In this document: positions 35,784 to 43,575 of the stretch, piece after piece
Position numbering within the stretch: position 1 is the stretch's first letter
Layout: the number at the start of each line of letters is the position of its first letter
Source of the DNA: DATEDA01 sp963789885
GTDB taxonomy: Bacteria; Pseudomonadota; Gammaproteobacteria; Burkholderiales; SG8-39
NCBI GenBank assembly: GCA_963789885.1
Contig: CAWBNB010000010.1
Coordinates: forward strand, 124,001 to 188,000
Direction: 5' to 3'
Length of the DNA stretch: 64,000 nucleotides
The notes under the pieces: generated by a model
What the model saw: the letters and a program-made list of their open reading frames with translations, nothing else
Told to the model about the DNA's origin: nothing
Databases searched by the model: none
Made by a program: the position numbers and the translations under genes

Positions 35784-36497
35784 ATGAGCCACGTCATTCC
35801 CGCCCCGAAACAGCCCGTCATCGCCGTCGCCGGCACCGACGCGACCTTCCCGGTGCGCCGCATCTGGTGCGTCGGCCGCAACTACGCCGATCACGCGCGC
35901 GAGATGGGCCACGACCCGAACCGCGAGCCGCCGTTCTTCTTCCAGAAGCCCTCCGACGCGGTCGTCGGGAGCGGCTCGACGCTCCCCTACCCGGCGATGA
36001 CCAAGGACCTGCACCACGAGATCGAGCTCGTGGTCGCGATCGGCAAGGGCGGCACCAACATCCCGGTCGCGAAAGCGCTCGACCACGTGTTCGGCTACGG
36101 CGTCGGCCTCGACATGACGCGGCGCGACCTGCAGTCGGAAGCGAAGAAGCTCCAGCGCCCGTGGGAGATGGGCAAGAGCTTCGACCAGTCGTGCCCGGTG
36201 ACGCCGCTCCAGCCGGCAGCGAAGGTCGGCCATCCGGCGAAGGGCGCGATCTGGCTCAAGGTGAACGGCGAGGTCAAGCAGAAGGGCGACCTCAACCAGC
36301 AGATCTGGCGGGTCGAGGAGACGATCGCCTACCTCTCGCAGTTCGTCGCGCTCGAGCCGGGCGACCTGATCCTGAACGGCACGCCGGCCGGCGTCGGCCC
36401 GTGCAAGGCGGGTGACAAGCTGGAAGGCCACGTCGACGGCGTCGGCGACCTGGTGATCACCTACGCCGCGGAGGGCGCTGCGAGAAAGGCCGCGTGA
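35784..36497 (+). CDS. Fumarylacetoacetate hydrolase (FAH) family protein
   Basis: A 237-aa cytoplasmic hydrolase or decarboxylase of the FAH superfamily. WCVGRNYADHAREMG opens the domain; HHEIELVVAIG gives the E-x-E metal ligands (about residues 75-77), GVGLDMTRRDLQ the Asp region and LNGTPAGVGP the C-terminal loop. The family includes acylpyruvases and oxaloacetate decarboxylases; short single-domain members of this length with RDLQ often act on acylpyruvate-type products of aromatic breakdown. GGAG precedes ATG 35784; an earlier ATG at 35778 is too close to that site. The stop overlaps the next gene's GTG start by 4 bp. Confidence 0.9.
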   Translation: MSHVIPAPKQPVIAVAGTDATFPVRRIWCVGRNYADHAREMGHDPNREPPFFFQKPSDAVVGSGSTLPYPAMTKDLHHEIELVVAIGKGGTNIPVAKALDHVFGYGVGLDMTRRDLQSEAKKLQRPWEMGKSFDQSCPVTPLQPAAKVGHPAKGAIWLKVNGEVKQKGDLNQQIWRVEETIAYLSQFVALEPGDLILNGTPAGVGPCKAGDKLEGHVDGVGDLVITYAAEGAARKAA

Positions 36498-37459
36498 CCG
36501 GCCCGGTCGCCTCCGCGGTCCGCGCACGCTGGACCGGCCGCCAGTTCCACAACCAGCCCGAAGAGAGCCACACCCACGGCTTCCTCGCGGCGCTGTGGGA
36601 GGAGGTCGCCCGCGACACCGGCGGCGAGCTCGCGATCACGGTGCACCCGCGGAACGGCGGGGTCGCGGGATCGGATCCGTCCGCGCTCGCGATGCTCGTC
36701 GCCGGCGAGCTCGAGTTCATGACGCTGATGGGCGGCATCATCGGCCAGGTGGCGCCGGTCGCCGAGATCCAGGGGCTGCCGTTCGCGTTCGAGAACCACC
36801 GGCAGGTGCATCACGTGATGCAGGGGCCGCTCGGCGACCACCTCCGCGACGAGATGGCCGCGAAAGGCATTCACGGCTTCCGGTACGGCGTGCTCGAGAA
36901 CGGCTTCCGGCACATCGTGTCGATCGACCGGCCGGTCCGCACGGTGGCCGACCTGGCGGGTTACCGCATGCGGATCCCGGCCGGCCGCATGTTCGAGGAT
37001 CTCTTCCGCTCGCTCGGCGCGGACCCGGTCGTCGTGAACATCGACGAGCTCTACGGTGCGCTCCGCGACCGCAGGGTGGACGGCCAGGAGAATCCGCTCG
37101 TCGTGACCGAAGTGAACCGCCTGTACGAGGTGTGCAAGTACGTGAGCCTGACCGGGCACATGTGGTCGGGCTTCAACCTGATCGGCAACCTCGCGTTCTG
37201 GCGCCGGCTCCCGGAGCGTGTGCAGGAGATCGTCAACCGCGCGGTGGCGAAGCACATCGCGCGTCAGCGCGCGTACACGGACGGGTTCAACACCGAGCTG
37301 AAGACGAAGCTCGAAACCGAGCGCGGCCTCGTGTTCAACACCGCCGACGTCGCGAGCTTCCGGCGCGCGCTGTCGGCGGATTTCTACCGCCGGTGGAAGC
37401 GCGAGTTCGGCGCGCGGGCGTGGTCGCTGCTCGAGGCGGCGCTCGGCCGGCCGATGTAA
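36494..37459 (+). CDS. TRAP DctP-type solute-binding protein without a signal peptide
   Basis: A 321-aa protein with clear DctP features: HTHGFLAALWEEVA, VRTVADLAGYRMRIPAGRMFEDLFRSLGA (ligand-binding Arg) and ELYGALRDRRVDGQENPLVV. Unusually, the N-terminus MTGPVASAVRARWTGRQFHNQ has no hydrophobic signal sequence. Its GTG start overlaps the FAH-family stop (GTGA), so no extra upstream sequence is available in the frame. No DctQ/M genes are adjacent. Possibilities: a cytoplasmic sensor or binding protein, a decayed SBP, or an unseen indel removing the signal. The tight coupling suggests a ligand related to the FAH enzyme's substrate. Confidence 0.82.
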   Translation: MTGPVASAVRARWTGRQFHNQPEESHTHGFLAALWEEVARDTGGELAITVHPRNGGVAGSDPSALAMLVAGELEFMTLMGGIIGQVAPVAEIQGLPFAFENHRQVHHVMQGPLGDHLRDEMAAKGIHGFRYGVLENGFRHIVSIDRPVRTVADLAGYRMRIPAGRMFEDLFRSLGADPVVVNIDELYGALRDRRVDGQENPLVVTEVNRLYEVCKYVSLTGHMWSGFNLIGNLAFWRRLPERVQEIVNRAVAKHIARQRAYTDGFNTELKTKLETERGLVFNTADVASFRRALSADFYRRWKREFGARAWSLLEAALGRPM

Positions 37460-37500
37460 GGGCTGGGCGCCGGGCACAAGAATCGAACGAATCGCACGTT

Positions 37501-37516
37501 GCGTCCGATCGGACGC
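37501..37516. promoter_or_regulatory. Perfect 16-bp palindrome upstream of the ABM-domain gene
   Basis: GCGTCCGATCGGACGC is fully self-complementary and lies 42 bp after the TRAP-type gene's stop and about 24 bp before the ribosome site of the next gene. It could be an operator or, less likely, a short stem. Confidence 0.3.
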
Positions 37517-37551
37517 TGCAGCCGACTCGATACCACCCAAAGGAGGGAGAC

Positions 37552-38352
37552 ATGAAACGATTCTGCAGGCTGCTGGGCAGCATTGCCGTGCTGGGGCTCG
37601 TCGCCGCGTCGCCGGCGTCGGCGCAGGTGAAACTCGCCAACGGCACGGTGCTGCCGGACAAGCCCTTCTTCATCGTCTCGTACATCGAGGCTGCGCCGGC
37701 CGAGGCGCAGAAGGCCGCCGCACTCATCAAGAAGCAGAGCGCCGCGTCCAGGCAGGAGCCGGGGAACATCCAGTCCGAAGCGCTGCAGGAGATCGGGCGC
37801 AAGAACCACTTCGTGCTGCTCGAGGTCTGGCAGGACCAGGCCGCCCGCGAAGCGCATGCGAAGTCGGCGGGCACGGTGGCGTTTCGCAAGGCGCTGCAGC
37901 CGCTCCTCCACAGCCCGTACGACGAGCGGCCACACGCCGGGCTGGCGGCCGCCGGCGGCGGCCAGGGCGGGCGCGGATCGGTGTACGTCGTGACGCACGT
38001 CGACATCATCCCGACCGAGCAGATTCCGCCTTGCAAGCGCCAGGTGAGCGAGAACGGGCCGTGCGGCATCGGGCTGGTCGAGAAGCTGGTCGTCGACAGC
38101 CGCAAGCACGCCGGCAACCTCCGCTTCGACGCGCTCACCCAGGCCAACCGACCGAACCACATGACGGTCATCGAGGTTTGGCGCAGCGCGAAGGATCAGG
38201 AAGCGCACACGATGCATGCCGATACGCGGAACTTCCGCGACAGCCTGGCGGGCGTCGCGCCCGGCAGCGGCGTGCCGGCCAACCCGCTGTTCGTCATCAA
38301 CCCGTTGTCGGGCAGCCTCTACGACGAGCAGCTGTACACGGTGATCGACTAG
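37552..38352 (+). CDS. Exported protein with tandem antibiotic-biosynthesis-monooxygenase-like (ABM) domains
   Basis: A 266-aa protein with a signal peptide (SIAVLGLVAASPASAQ, cleaved near residue 25), expected in the periplasm. Two ferredoxin-like ABM repeats are visible: residues about 38-125 (FFIVSYIEAAP, QEIGRKNHFVLLEVWQDQAAREAH) and about 142-235 (VYVVTHVDIIP, ALTQANRPNHMTVIEVWRSAKDQEAH). Most ABM proteins are small cytoplasmic quinone or polyketide oxygenases; an exported double-domain form is less usual and its substrate is unknown. A cysteine pair (CKR...CGI) between domains could form a disulfide. AAAGGAGGGAG precedes ATG 37552. Confidence 0.8.
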   Translation: MKRFCRLLGSIAVLGLVAASPASAQVKLANGTVLPDKPFFIVSYIEAAPAEAQKAAALIKKQSAASRQEPGNIQSEALQEIGRKNHFVLLEVWQDQAAREAHAKSAGTVAFRKALQPLLHSPYDERPHAGLAAAGGGQGGRGSVYVVTHVDIIPTEQIPPCKRQVSENGPCGIGLVEKLVVDSRKHAGNLRFDALTQANRPNHMTVIEVWRSAKDQEAHTMHADTRNFRDSLAGVAPGSGVPANPLFVINPLSGSLYDEQLYTVID

Positions 38353-38392
38353 GCCGGGTGCGTTTCGCGCCGAGGGAACGGCGTCTCCGGCC

Positions 38393-39076
38393 ATGTATCG
38401 GCTCCGGACGGGCCTCGCGCTGCTCGCCTGCGTGACCGCACAGGCGCTCGCGCAGATCCCGCCCACCGAGCCCGAAGTGCGGGCGTATACCGGCCTGCAC
38501 GCCGCCGCCGCGGCCGGCAACGTCGCCGAGATCGAGCGGCTCGTCGCCGCCGGCGCGAACCGCGAGCTCCGCGACGGCAACGGCCGCACGCCGCTCCACG
38601 TCGCCGCGTACCGCCGGCAGTACGACGCCGCGCGCGTGCTGATGAAGCGCGGGGCGAACCCGAACGCGCTCGATGCGCAGCGCTACGACATCGTCACGAT
38701 CGCCGCCGTCGCCGACGACGTGCCGATGCTCAAGGTCGCGCTCGAGGGCGGCGCGAGCGCGAAGAACGTCACCAGCCCCTACGACGGCACCGCCCTGATC
38801 GCCGCCGCGCATCTCGGCCACGACGAGGTCGTGAAGGTGCTGATCGCCGCCGGCGCGCCGCTCGACCACGTCAACAATCTCGGCTGGACCGCTGTGATCG
38901 AGGCGATCGTGCTCGGCAACGGCGGAAAGCGTCACACCGAGACCCTGCGCGCGCTGATCGCCGCGGGGGCGAACCCGAGTCTCGCCGACGGGCGCGGCGC
39001 GACCCCGCTCGTGCTCGCGCGCGGGCGGGGCTATGCGGAGATGGTTACGATCCTGGAGCAGGCCGGCGCGAAGTAG
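38393..39076 (+). CDS. Exported ankyrin-repeat protein
   Basis: A 227-aa protein with a signal peptide (GLALLACVTAQALAQ, to about residue 23). About six ankyrin repeats follow, seen as periodic LHAAAAAGNVAEIERLVAAGAN, TPLHVAAYRRQYDAARVLMKRGANPN, IAAAHLGHDEVVKVLIAAGA and TPLVLARGRGYAEMVTILEQAGA. Ankyrin repeats mediate protein-protein contacts; periplasmic ones in Proteobacteria are sometimes linked to catalase or redox functions, but no such partner is here. The last repeat ends at the C-terminus. The acidic mini-protein gene starts 13 bp later and may be co-transcribed. Confidence 0.88.
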   Translation: MYRLRTGLALLACVTAQALAQIPPTEPEVRAYTGLHAAAAAGNVAEIERLVAAGANRELRDGNGRTPLHVAAYRRQYDAARVLMKRGANPNALDAQRYDIVTIAAVADDVPMLKVALEGGASAKNVTSPYDGTALIAAAHLGHDEVVKVLIAAGAPLDHVNNLGWTAVIEAIVLGNGGKRHTETLRALIAAGANPSLADGRGATPLVLARGRGYAEMVTILEQAGAK

Positions 39077-39089
39077 AAAGGGCACCGCA

Positions 39090-39254
39090 ATGCGACCCCC
39101 GCTCGATTGGTGCCGCGACCTCCTCGAGGTCGCGTATCGCGAGCCTCCCGACGACGACGAGGAGTTCGAGGAGGAGGAGGAAGAAGACGAGGAGGATGGC
39201 GGCTACGAGGAGCCGCCGCCCGACGAGGACGCGGCCGCGGTCAGTCTGGAATGA
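39090..39254 (+). CDS. Small highly acidic hypothetical protein
   Basis: A 54-residue frame starting ATG 39090 after a GAAAGGG ribosome-like site. The N-terminal part (MRPPLDWCRDLLEVAYREPP) is ordinary, then nearly all residues from 21 to 47 are Asp, Glu, Gly or Pro, giving an extreme negative charge. No homologue is recognised. It follows the exported ankyrin gene closely. Its last 14 bases overlap the 3' end of the convergent Bug gene. It may be a metal- or cation-buffering tail or a binding partner; a non-coding GA-rich stretch is the alternative. Confidence 0.45.
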   Translation: MRPPLDWCRDLLEVAYREPPDDDEEFEEEEEEDEEDGGYEEPPPDEDAAAVSLE

Positions 39255-40209
39255 TGTTGGCGCGCTTCACGATCGGCGCCCACTTGACGCTTTCCGCCCT
39301 TATGAACGCCTGGAACTGCTCCGGCGTGCCCTGGATCACCGTCGCGCCGCGCGAGACGAGCGAGTCGCGCACCTGCGGGTCCTGCGTGGTGCGGTTCAGC
39401 GCCTCGTTGAGCCGCATGACGACGGGGCGGGGCGTTCCCGCCGGCGCGGACAGCCCGAACCACGACGTCACCTCGTAGCCCTTCAGCCCCGCCTCGTCGA
39501 ACGTCGGCACGTCCGGCAGCACCGGCGAGCGGGTGAGGCTGGTGACCGCGAGCGCGCGCACCTTGCCGGAGCGGATGAGGGGGACCTGCGGCGGCAGGTT
39601 GTCGATCATCAGCTGGATCTCGTTGCCGAGGAGCGCCGCCTGCGCCGGCCCGCTGCCGCGGAACGGGATGTGCACGATGAAGGTGTCGCTCATCGCCTTG
39701 AAGAGCTCGGAGGACATCTGCGGCGACGTACCGTAGCCGGGCGAGCCGTAGTTGAGCTTGCCCGGATTCTTCCGCACGTACGCGATGAACTCGCGGATGT
39801 TCTGCACCGGCAGCGCCGGGTTCACGACGAGCACGTTCGGCACCGTCCCGTACTGGCCGACGGCGACGAGGTCCTCGAGCGGCCGGTAGTTGAGCTTCGG
39901 ATAGATGAGCGGGCTGATCGCGAGCGACGGGTTCGCGAGCAGCAGCGTGTAGCCGTCCGGCGCCGCGCGGGCCACCACTTCCGCCCCGACGTTGCCGCCC
40001 GCGCCGCCGCGGTTCTCGATGACTACCGGCTGGCCGAGCTCGGTCTGCAGCCGCGGCTGGATCTGGCGCGCGACGAGGTCGATCAGCCCGCCCGGCGGGT
40101 ACGGCACGACGATCACGACGGACCGCGTGGGAAACGCCTGTGCGAGCGCGGCCTGCCCGCCGAGCAATGCAGCGCACGCCAGAAGCGCGCTTAGGATTGT
40201 TTTGATCAT
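39241..40209 (-). CDS. Tripartite tricarboxylate transporter (Bug) substrate-binding protein
   Basis: Periplasmic binding protein, 322 aa. The signal peptide ends AALAQAFPTRSV; IVVPYPPGGLIDLVARQ and VVIENRGGAGGNVG are the canonical ligand-loop segments, and DGYTLLLANPSLAISPL and the C-terminal KRANIIPD complete the family pattern. AGGAGG precedes ATG 40209 on the minus strand. Orphan: no membrane subunits nearby. Its 3' end overlaps the tiny acidic gene. The 248 bp between its start and the next plus-strand gene has no clear structure. Confidence 0.93.
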   Translation of the reverse strand: MIKTILSALLACAALLGGQAALAQAFPTRSVVIVVPYPPGGLIDLVARQIQPRLQTELGQPVVIENRGGAGGNVGAEVVARAAPDGYTLLLANPSLAISPLIYPKLNYRPLEDLVAVGQYGTVPNVLVVNPALPVQNIREFIAYVRKNPGKLNYGSPGYGTSPQMSSELFKAMSDTFIVHIPFRGSGPAQAALLGNEIQLMIDNLPPQVPLIRSGKVRALAVTSLTRSPVLPDVPTFDEAGLKGYEVTSWFGLSAPAGTPRPVVMRLNEALNRTTQDPQVRDSLVSRGATVIQGTPEQFQAFIRAESVKWAPIVKRANIIPD

Positions 40210-40457
40210 CTGGTCGTCCTCCTTCTGGCGTTGGAATCTACCATCGACCGGACGGGGTCGTCCAAGCGCGCGGCGCGACGAACGGAGCGGCCGCTGGTGC
40301 GGGACTTGCTGTGCGTCGAGCGGTCGACGCGACGGAGGCCCCTCGCACGCACTTGTCCGAAGGCCGACACCAGCGCGGCACAGGGTGCGCGGCATATGCC
40401 ACACGCATGCGGTAAACGCGATTGCGGCGCGGCCCTGCCGATGACAACGTCATTGCC

Positions 40458-40631
40458 ATGCCGACGCCCCCGCGAGCCGAGCTCATGCGCGACGACGACT
40501 TCCATCTGCCGGAGGCGCTGGTGGGCGCGCTCCTCGCGCTCATGCTGCTCGTCGCCGCGTTCGTATCGACACCGGCGACCGCGGCGACCGAGAGCCCTCG
40601 GGCTCAAACTGTGACAGTCGCCGGGAAGTAG
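40458..40631 (+). CDS. Small single-span membrane protein upstream of bactofilin
   Basis: A 57-residue protein with a charged head (RAELMRDDDFHLPE) and one hydrophobic segment (ALVGALLALMLLVAAFVS), ending in a short polar tail. It may be anchored in the membrane or carry a signal peptide cut near ATAA. The stop is 4 bp before the bactofilin GTG, so they are probably co-translated; a membrane anchor or regulator for the cytoskeletal protein is a fair inference. Not recognised otherwise. No strong ribosome site is seen before ATG 40458. Confidence 0.5.
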   Translation: MPTPPRAELMRDDDFHLPEALVGALLALMLLVAAFVSTPATAATESPRAQTVTVAGK

Positions 40632-40635
40632 CGTC

Positions 40636-41115
40636 GTGTTCGGCTTCCTGCGCGCGCATCCCGATCGCATCGACACGCTGATCGGCCCCGGCGTCCGGGT
40701 CGAGGGCGACCTCGCCTTCGCCGGGGGCTTGAGAATAGACGGCGAGGTGCGCGGGAACATCGCTGCAGCCCCGGACGAGCCGAGCGTGCTCGTGATCGGC
40801 GCGACCGGTCGCGTAGAGGGCAACATCAAGGCGACGCGCATGGTCGTGAGCGGCGTCGTGTCGGGATCGATCCACGCGAGCGAGTTCCTCGAGCTGCTTC
40901 CCGGCGCGCGGATCTCGGGGGAGCTCCGCTACGGCGCGCTCGAGGTGCATCCCGGCGCAGTGCTCGAGGTGGAGTTGAGGCGCGAAGTTCCTGCGGCGGT
41001 GCCGACGCCAGCGCCGCAGGCGCCGGCAACCGCGTCAACGGTTGCCACGACGGCGACACCAACGCCGATCGAGCGGCCCGCGCGGGGGCTGGTCCCGGCG
41101 GCGAAAGCGGCGTGA
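40636..41115 (+). CDS. Bactofilin (polymer-forming cytoskeletal protein)
   Basis: A 159-aa protein with the right-handed beta-helix core of bactofilins: DTLIGPGVRVEGDLAFAGGLRIDGEVRGNI, then VLVIGATGRVEGNIKATRMVVSGVVSGSI and ARISGELRYGALEVHPGAVLEV. Successive GxVxGxI turns show the repeat. Bactofilins polymerise without nucleotides and scaffold cell-shape or stalk enzymes at the membrane. The N-terminal tail is short, and a Pro/Ala/Thr-rich unstructured C-tail (about residues 117-159) follows. GTG start, 4 bp after the small membrane protein gene. No peptidoglycan enzyme is adjacent. Confidence 0.9.
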   Translation: MFGFLRAHPDRIDTLIGPGVRVEGDLAFAGGLRIDGEVRGNIAAAPDEPSVLVIGATGRVEGNIKATRMVVSGVVSGSIHASEFLELLPGARISGELRYGALEVHPGAVLEVELRREVPAAVPTPAPQAPATASTVATTATPTPIERPARGLVPAAKAA

Positions 41116-41121
41116 GCCTCC

Positions 41122-42042
41122 TCAGGCCACGCCGACCGTATTCCGCAGCACCCCGATCTTCTCGAGCTCGTTCTCGATCGCGTCGCCCGGCTTGAGGTAG
41201 CCCTTCGCGGGCACGAGCTGCTCGCTCCCGTCGCCGCCGACCCATTTCCCGCCGAGCTCCGGGTCCATCGACCACGCGGTGCCGCCCGGCGTGCCGGTGA
41301 GGATCACGAACCCCGGCTTGAGCGTGAAGCTGATCGAGAAGAAGTGGATCAGGTGCGCGCACGAGAAGATCATGTTGCCGGTCGAGGCCGACTGCCGCAG
41401 CTCGCCGTTGATCCGCGTACGGAGCCGCAGCTTCTGCGGGTCCGGGATCTCGTCGGCGGTGACGATCCACGGTCCGAGCGGGCAGGCGGTCTCGAAGGCC
41501 TTGCCGCGACCCACCTCGTACCAGGTGAAGCCCTGCTCGTTGCGGCGGACCTGCCGCTCGCGCGCGGTGACGTCGTTCGCGACCGTGTAGCCGAAGACGT
41601 GCTCGAGCGCGCGCTCGACCGGGATGTGCCGCCCCGCTTTGCCGATCACGATCGCGAGCTCGGTCTCGGCGTCGAGCTTCTTCGTCAGCCGCTCGTCGTG
41701 GATGATCGTGTCCCCCGGCCCGATCACGCAGTCCGCGGTCTTCACGAAGAACTCCGGCTCCTTGCCGGAGATCGGCGTGTTCGCCTTCTCCTTGTTGTGG
41801 TCGGTGTAGTTGCTGCCGCTGCATAGAATGGTCGTGGGCACGATCGGCGCGGCGAGCCTCACGCTCGCGAGCGGCCGGCGCCGCGCGCCCGAGGCAAGCG
41901 CCTTGTGTGCGGCGTCGAGGGCCGCGGCGCCGCCGGCGATCAGCGCCTGCATGTCGCCGAAGCCCGGAAGCTCGACGACCGCGTCGCCGTCGAGCGCGCC
42001 CAGCCGGGTCGTGCCGTCGAACGTGAATCGGACGATCTTCAT
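41122..42042 (-). CDS. Fumarylacetoacetate hydrolase (FAH) family protein
   Basis: A 306-aa FAH-superfamily enzyme with the extra N-terminal small domain (MKIVRFTFDGTTRLGALDG) found in ureidoglycolate-lyase- and 2-keto-acid-hydrolase-like members. LCSGSNYTDHNKEKAN starts the catalytic domain; KLDAETELAIVIG gives the E-x-E metal site and GYTVANDVTARERQ the Asp, with LTGTPGGTAWSMDP replacing the commoner NTGTPxGVG. Reactions in this family include hydrolysis or decarboxylation of diketo acids from aromatic breakdown. It ends 6 bp from the bactofilin stop and lies 27 bp downstream of a damaged ABC transporter locus. Confidence 0.9.
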   Translation of the reverse strand: MKIVRFTFDGTTRLGALDGDAVVELPGFGDMQALIAGGAAALDAAHKALASGARRRPLASVRLAAPIVPTTILCSGSNYTDHNKEKANTPISGKEPEFFVKTADCVIGPGDTIIHDERLTKKLDAETELAIVIGKAGRHIPVERALEHVFGYTVANDVTARERQVRRNEQGFTWYEVGRGKAFETACPLGPWIVTADEIPDPQKLRLRTRINGELRQSASTGNMIFSCAHLIHFFSISFTLKPGFVILTGTPGGTAWSMDPELGGKWVGGDGSEQLVPAKGYLKPGDAIENELEKIGVLRNTVGVA

Positions 42043-42069
42043 CTCTCTCCTCGCTCCAATGTGAAGAAA

Positions 42070-42879
42070 CTATGCGTCTTCCTCCGGCTGCCACGGGATC
42101 AGGCGGCTGCGCGCAGCCAGCATGACCTGGTCGAGCACGACGCCCGAGAGCAGCATGAGGATGATGTAGAGGAACACCGCCGGTGTCTGGAAGAAGCGCT
42201 GTGCAAACATCAGCGCCGAGCCCAGGCCGCCGCCGCCGGCCACCATCTCGGCAGTGTATGCCGTGATGAGCGCGACCGGAACCGTCACGCGCAGCCCGCT
42301 GAAGATGTAGGGGAGCGTGGCCGGAAGCACCACCCGCCGCAGCAGCGTGCGCTCCGAAGTGCCCATCGCCTGCGCCGACCAGATGACGGTCCGCGAGACC
42401 GCGATCGCGCCGTGGTAGGTCGCAACGATGATAGGAAAGACGCAGGTGAACGCGACCAGGAGGATCTTCGACACGTCGTCGATCCCGAACCACAGGATGA
42501 AGATCGGCATGAACGCGATCTTCGGCGCCGGAAAGGCGAACGACACCAGCGGGTCGACACCCCACCGCATCCAGCGCATGCGCGCCATCGCGAGCCCGGC
42601 CGCGGCGCCGACCACCAGGGCCATCACCAGCCCCCCGAACGCGCGCCAGAGGCTCACCGCGAGCGGCTTCACGATCTCGCCGCCGCCGAGGAGCGGCCAG
42701 AACTGCTCCGCTACCGCCTGGGGCGACGGCAGGAAGAGCGGCCGCACCCAGCCGCTCCGGGCGGCGAGCGCCCAGACGAGCACGACCAGCGCGATCGGAT
42801 ACGTGAACCTGACCGCGCGCCAGGCCGCCTGACCGAGCCGCGCCGGAGCATTCACCGCGCCGCCTGCCGCCGATTCCAT
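42070..42879 (-). CDS. ABC transporter permease (TauC/SsuC type)
   Basis: Inner-membrane permease, 269 aa, about six helices. FGGLVMALVVGAAAGLAMA and the cytoplasmic EAA-type loop AMGTSERTLLRRVVLPATLPYIFSGLR, which contacts the ATPase, are clear, followed by YTAEMVAGGGGLGSALM. The relatives import sulfonates, nitrate, taurine, aromatic acids or pyrimidine precursors. The start overlaps the stop of an upstream permease fragment (TGATG). The matching ATPase gene is missing and the binding-protein gene is broken, so this complete subunit probably has no working system here. Confidence 0.88.
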   Translation of the reverse strand: MESAAGGAVNAPARLGQAAWRAVRFTYPIALVVLVWALAARSGWVRPLFLPSPQAVAEQFWPLLGGGEIVKPLAVSLWRAFGGLVMALVVGAAAGLAMARMRWMRWGVDPLVSFAFPAPKIAFMPIFILWFGIDDVSKILLVAFTCVFPIIVATYHGAIAVSRTVIWSAQAMGTSERTLLRRVVLPATLPYIFSGLRVTVPVALITAYTAEMVAGGGGLGSALMFAQRFFQTPAVFLYIILMLLSGVVLDQVMLAARSRLIPWQPEEDA

Positions 42880-43053
42880 CAGTGCTCTCCCGCCGCCGGC
42901 GCGGCATCGTGCCAGTGGAGCGCGACACGCATCACCCAGACCATCGCGCGGTCGGCGGCGTACGCGACAGCGACGATCGCGAGGATCCCCGCGAACATGT
43001 AGGCGTAGGCGCCGCTCTCGCCGTAGAGGAAGATGAGCAGCGTTGCGGTCGCG
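42879..43053 (-). pseudogene. C-terminal fragment of a second ABC transporter permease
   Basis: Reading minus-strand to the TGA at 42879-42881 gives ATLLIFLYGESGAYAYMFAG, then ILAIVAVAYAADRAMVWVM and RVALHWHDAAPAAGEH, the last membrane helices and tail of a TauC/SsuC-type permease. Everything N-terminal to about 43053 is absent: the sequence there belongs to a binding protein in another frame. So a deletion or mis-join removed most of this gene. Its stop overlaps the start of the intact permease, showing the original operon order. Confidence 0.7.
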
Positions 43054-43575
43054 GTAGTAGTCGCGCGCGGTCATGAAGTACTGGTCGAGCACCGCGGCAG
43101 GCGACTTGGTGAACTCGGCGGTGATCTCGACCGCACGCTTGCGGTTCGCCAGGTCGTAGAACCACTGCAGGCCGAGGACGTAGTCGGCAAGGAACGCGCG
43201 CACCGCCTCGCGGTTCGCCTTCAGGAAGCTGTTGGTCACGACGTGGAAGATCACCGAGTACGGCCCGAACGCGTCGCCGCCGTCGAACACCGGCCGCAGG
43301 CCGCCCTTCTGCAGCTCGGCGTTCATAAACGGCAGGATCAGGACGCCGGCGTCGATCCGCTTCTCGCGCAGCGCGGGTCCGATGTTCGGGAAGGCGATCT
43401 CGACGATCTGCACGTCCTTCTTCGGATCCATGCCCTCTTTCTTGAGCCGGACCCGCAGCGCGAGGTCGACCGCCGATCCGTAGGCGTTGATGCCGATGCG
43501 CTTGCCGCGCAGGTCGGCGACGTCTTGATCGCGAATCCGGTGCGGTCGGTGGCAGCCCACGCCTTCCGGTGCGCT
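43054..43575 (-). pseudogene. Internal fragment of an ABC transporter (NMT1/THI5-like) binding protein
   Basis: About 170 residues of an ABC-type periplasmic binding protein remain: KAWAATDRTGFAIK, a one-base frameshift near 43525, then DVADLRGKRIGINAYGSAVD, VEIAFPNIGPALREKRIDAG, NSFLKANREAVRAFLADYVLG and FTKSPAAVLDQYFMTARDYY. The N-terminal domain and signal peptide are missing at the right edge, where a Bug gene's stop codon begins; the C-terminus is cut at about 43053 where permease sequence takes over. It cannot encode a working binding protein. The locus looks like the remains of an SBP-permease-permease operon. Confidence 0.75.

Noticed and set aside
40210..40457. Regulator gene in the divergent gap before the small membrane protein
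   Set aside because: Overlapping open frames are Arg-rich and without motifs; no helix-turn-helix is seen.
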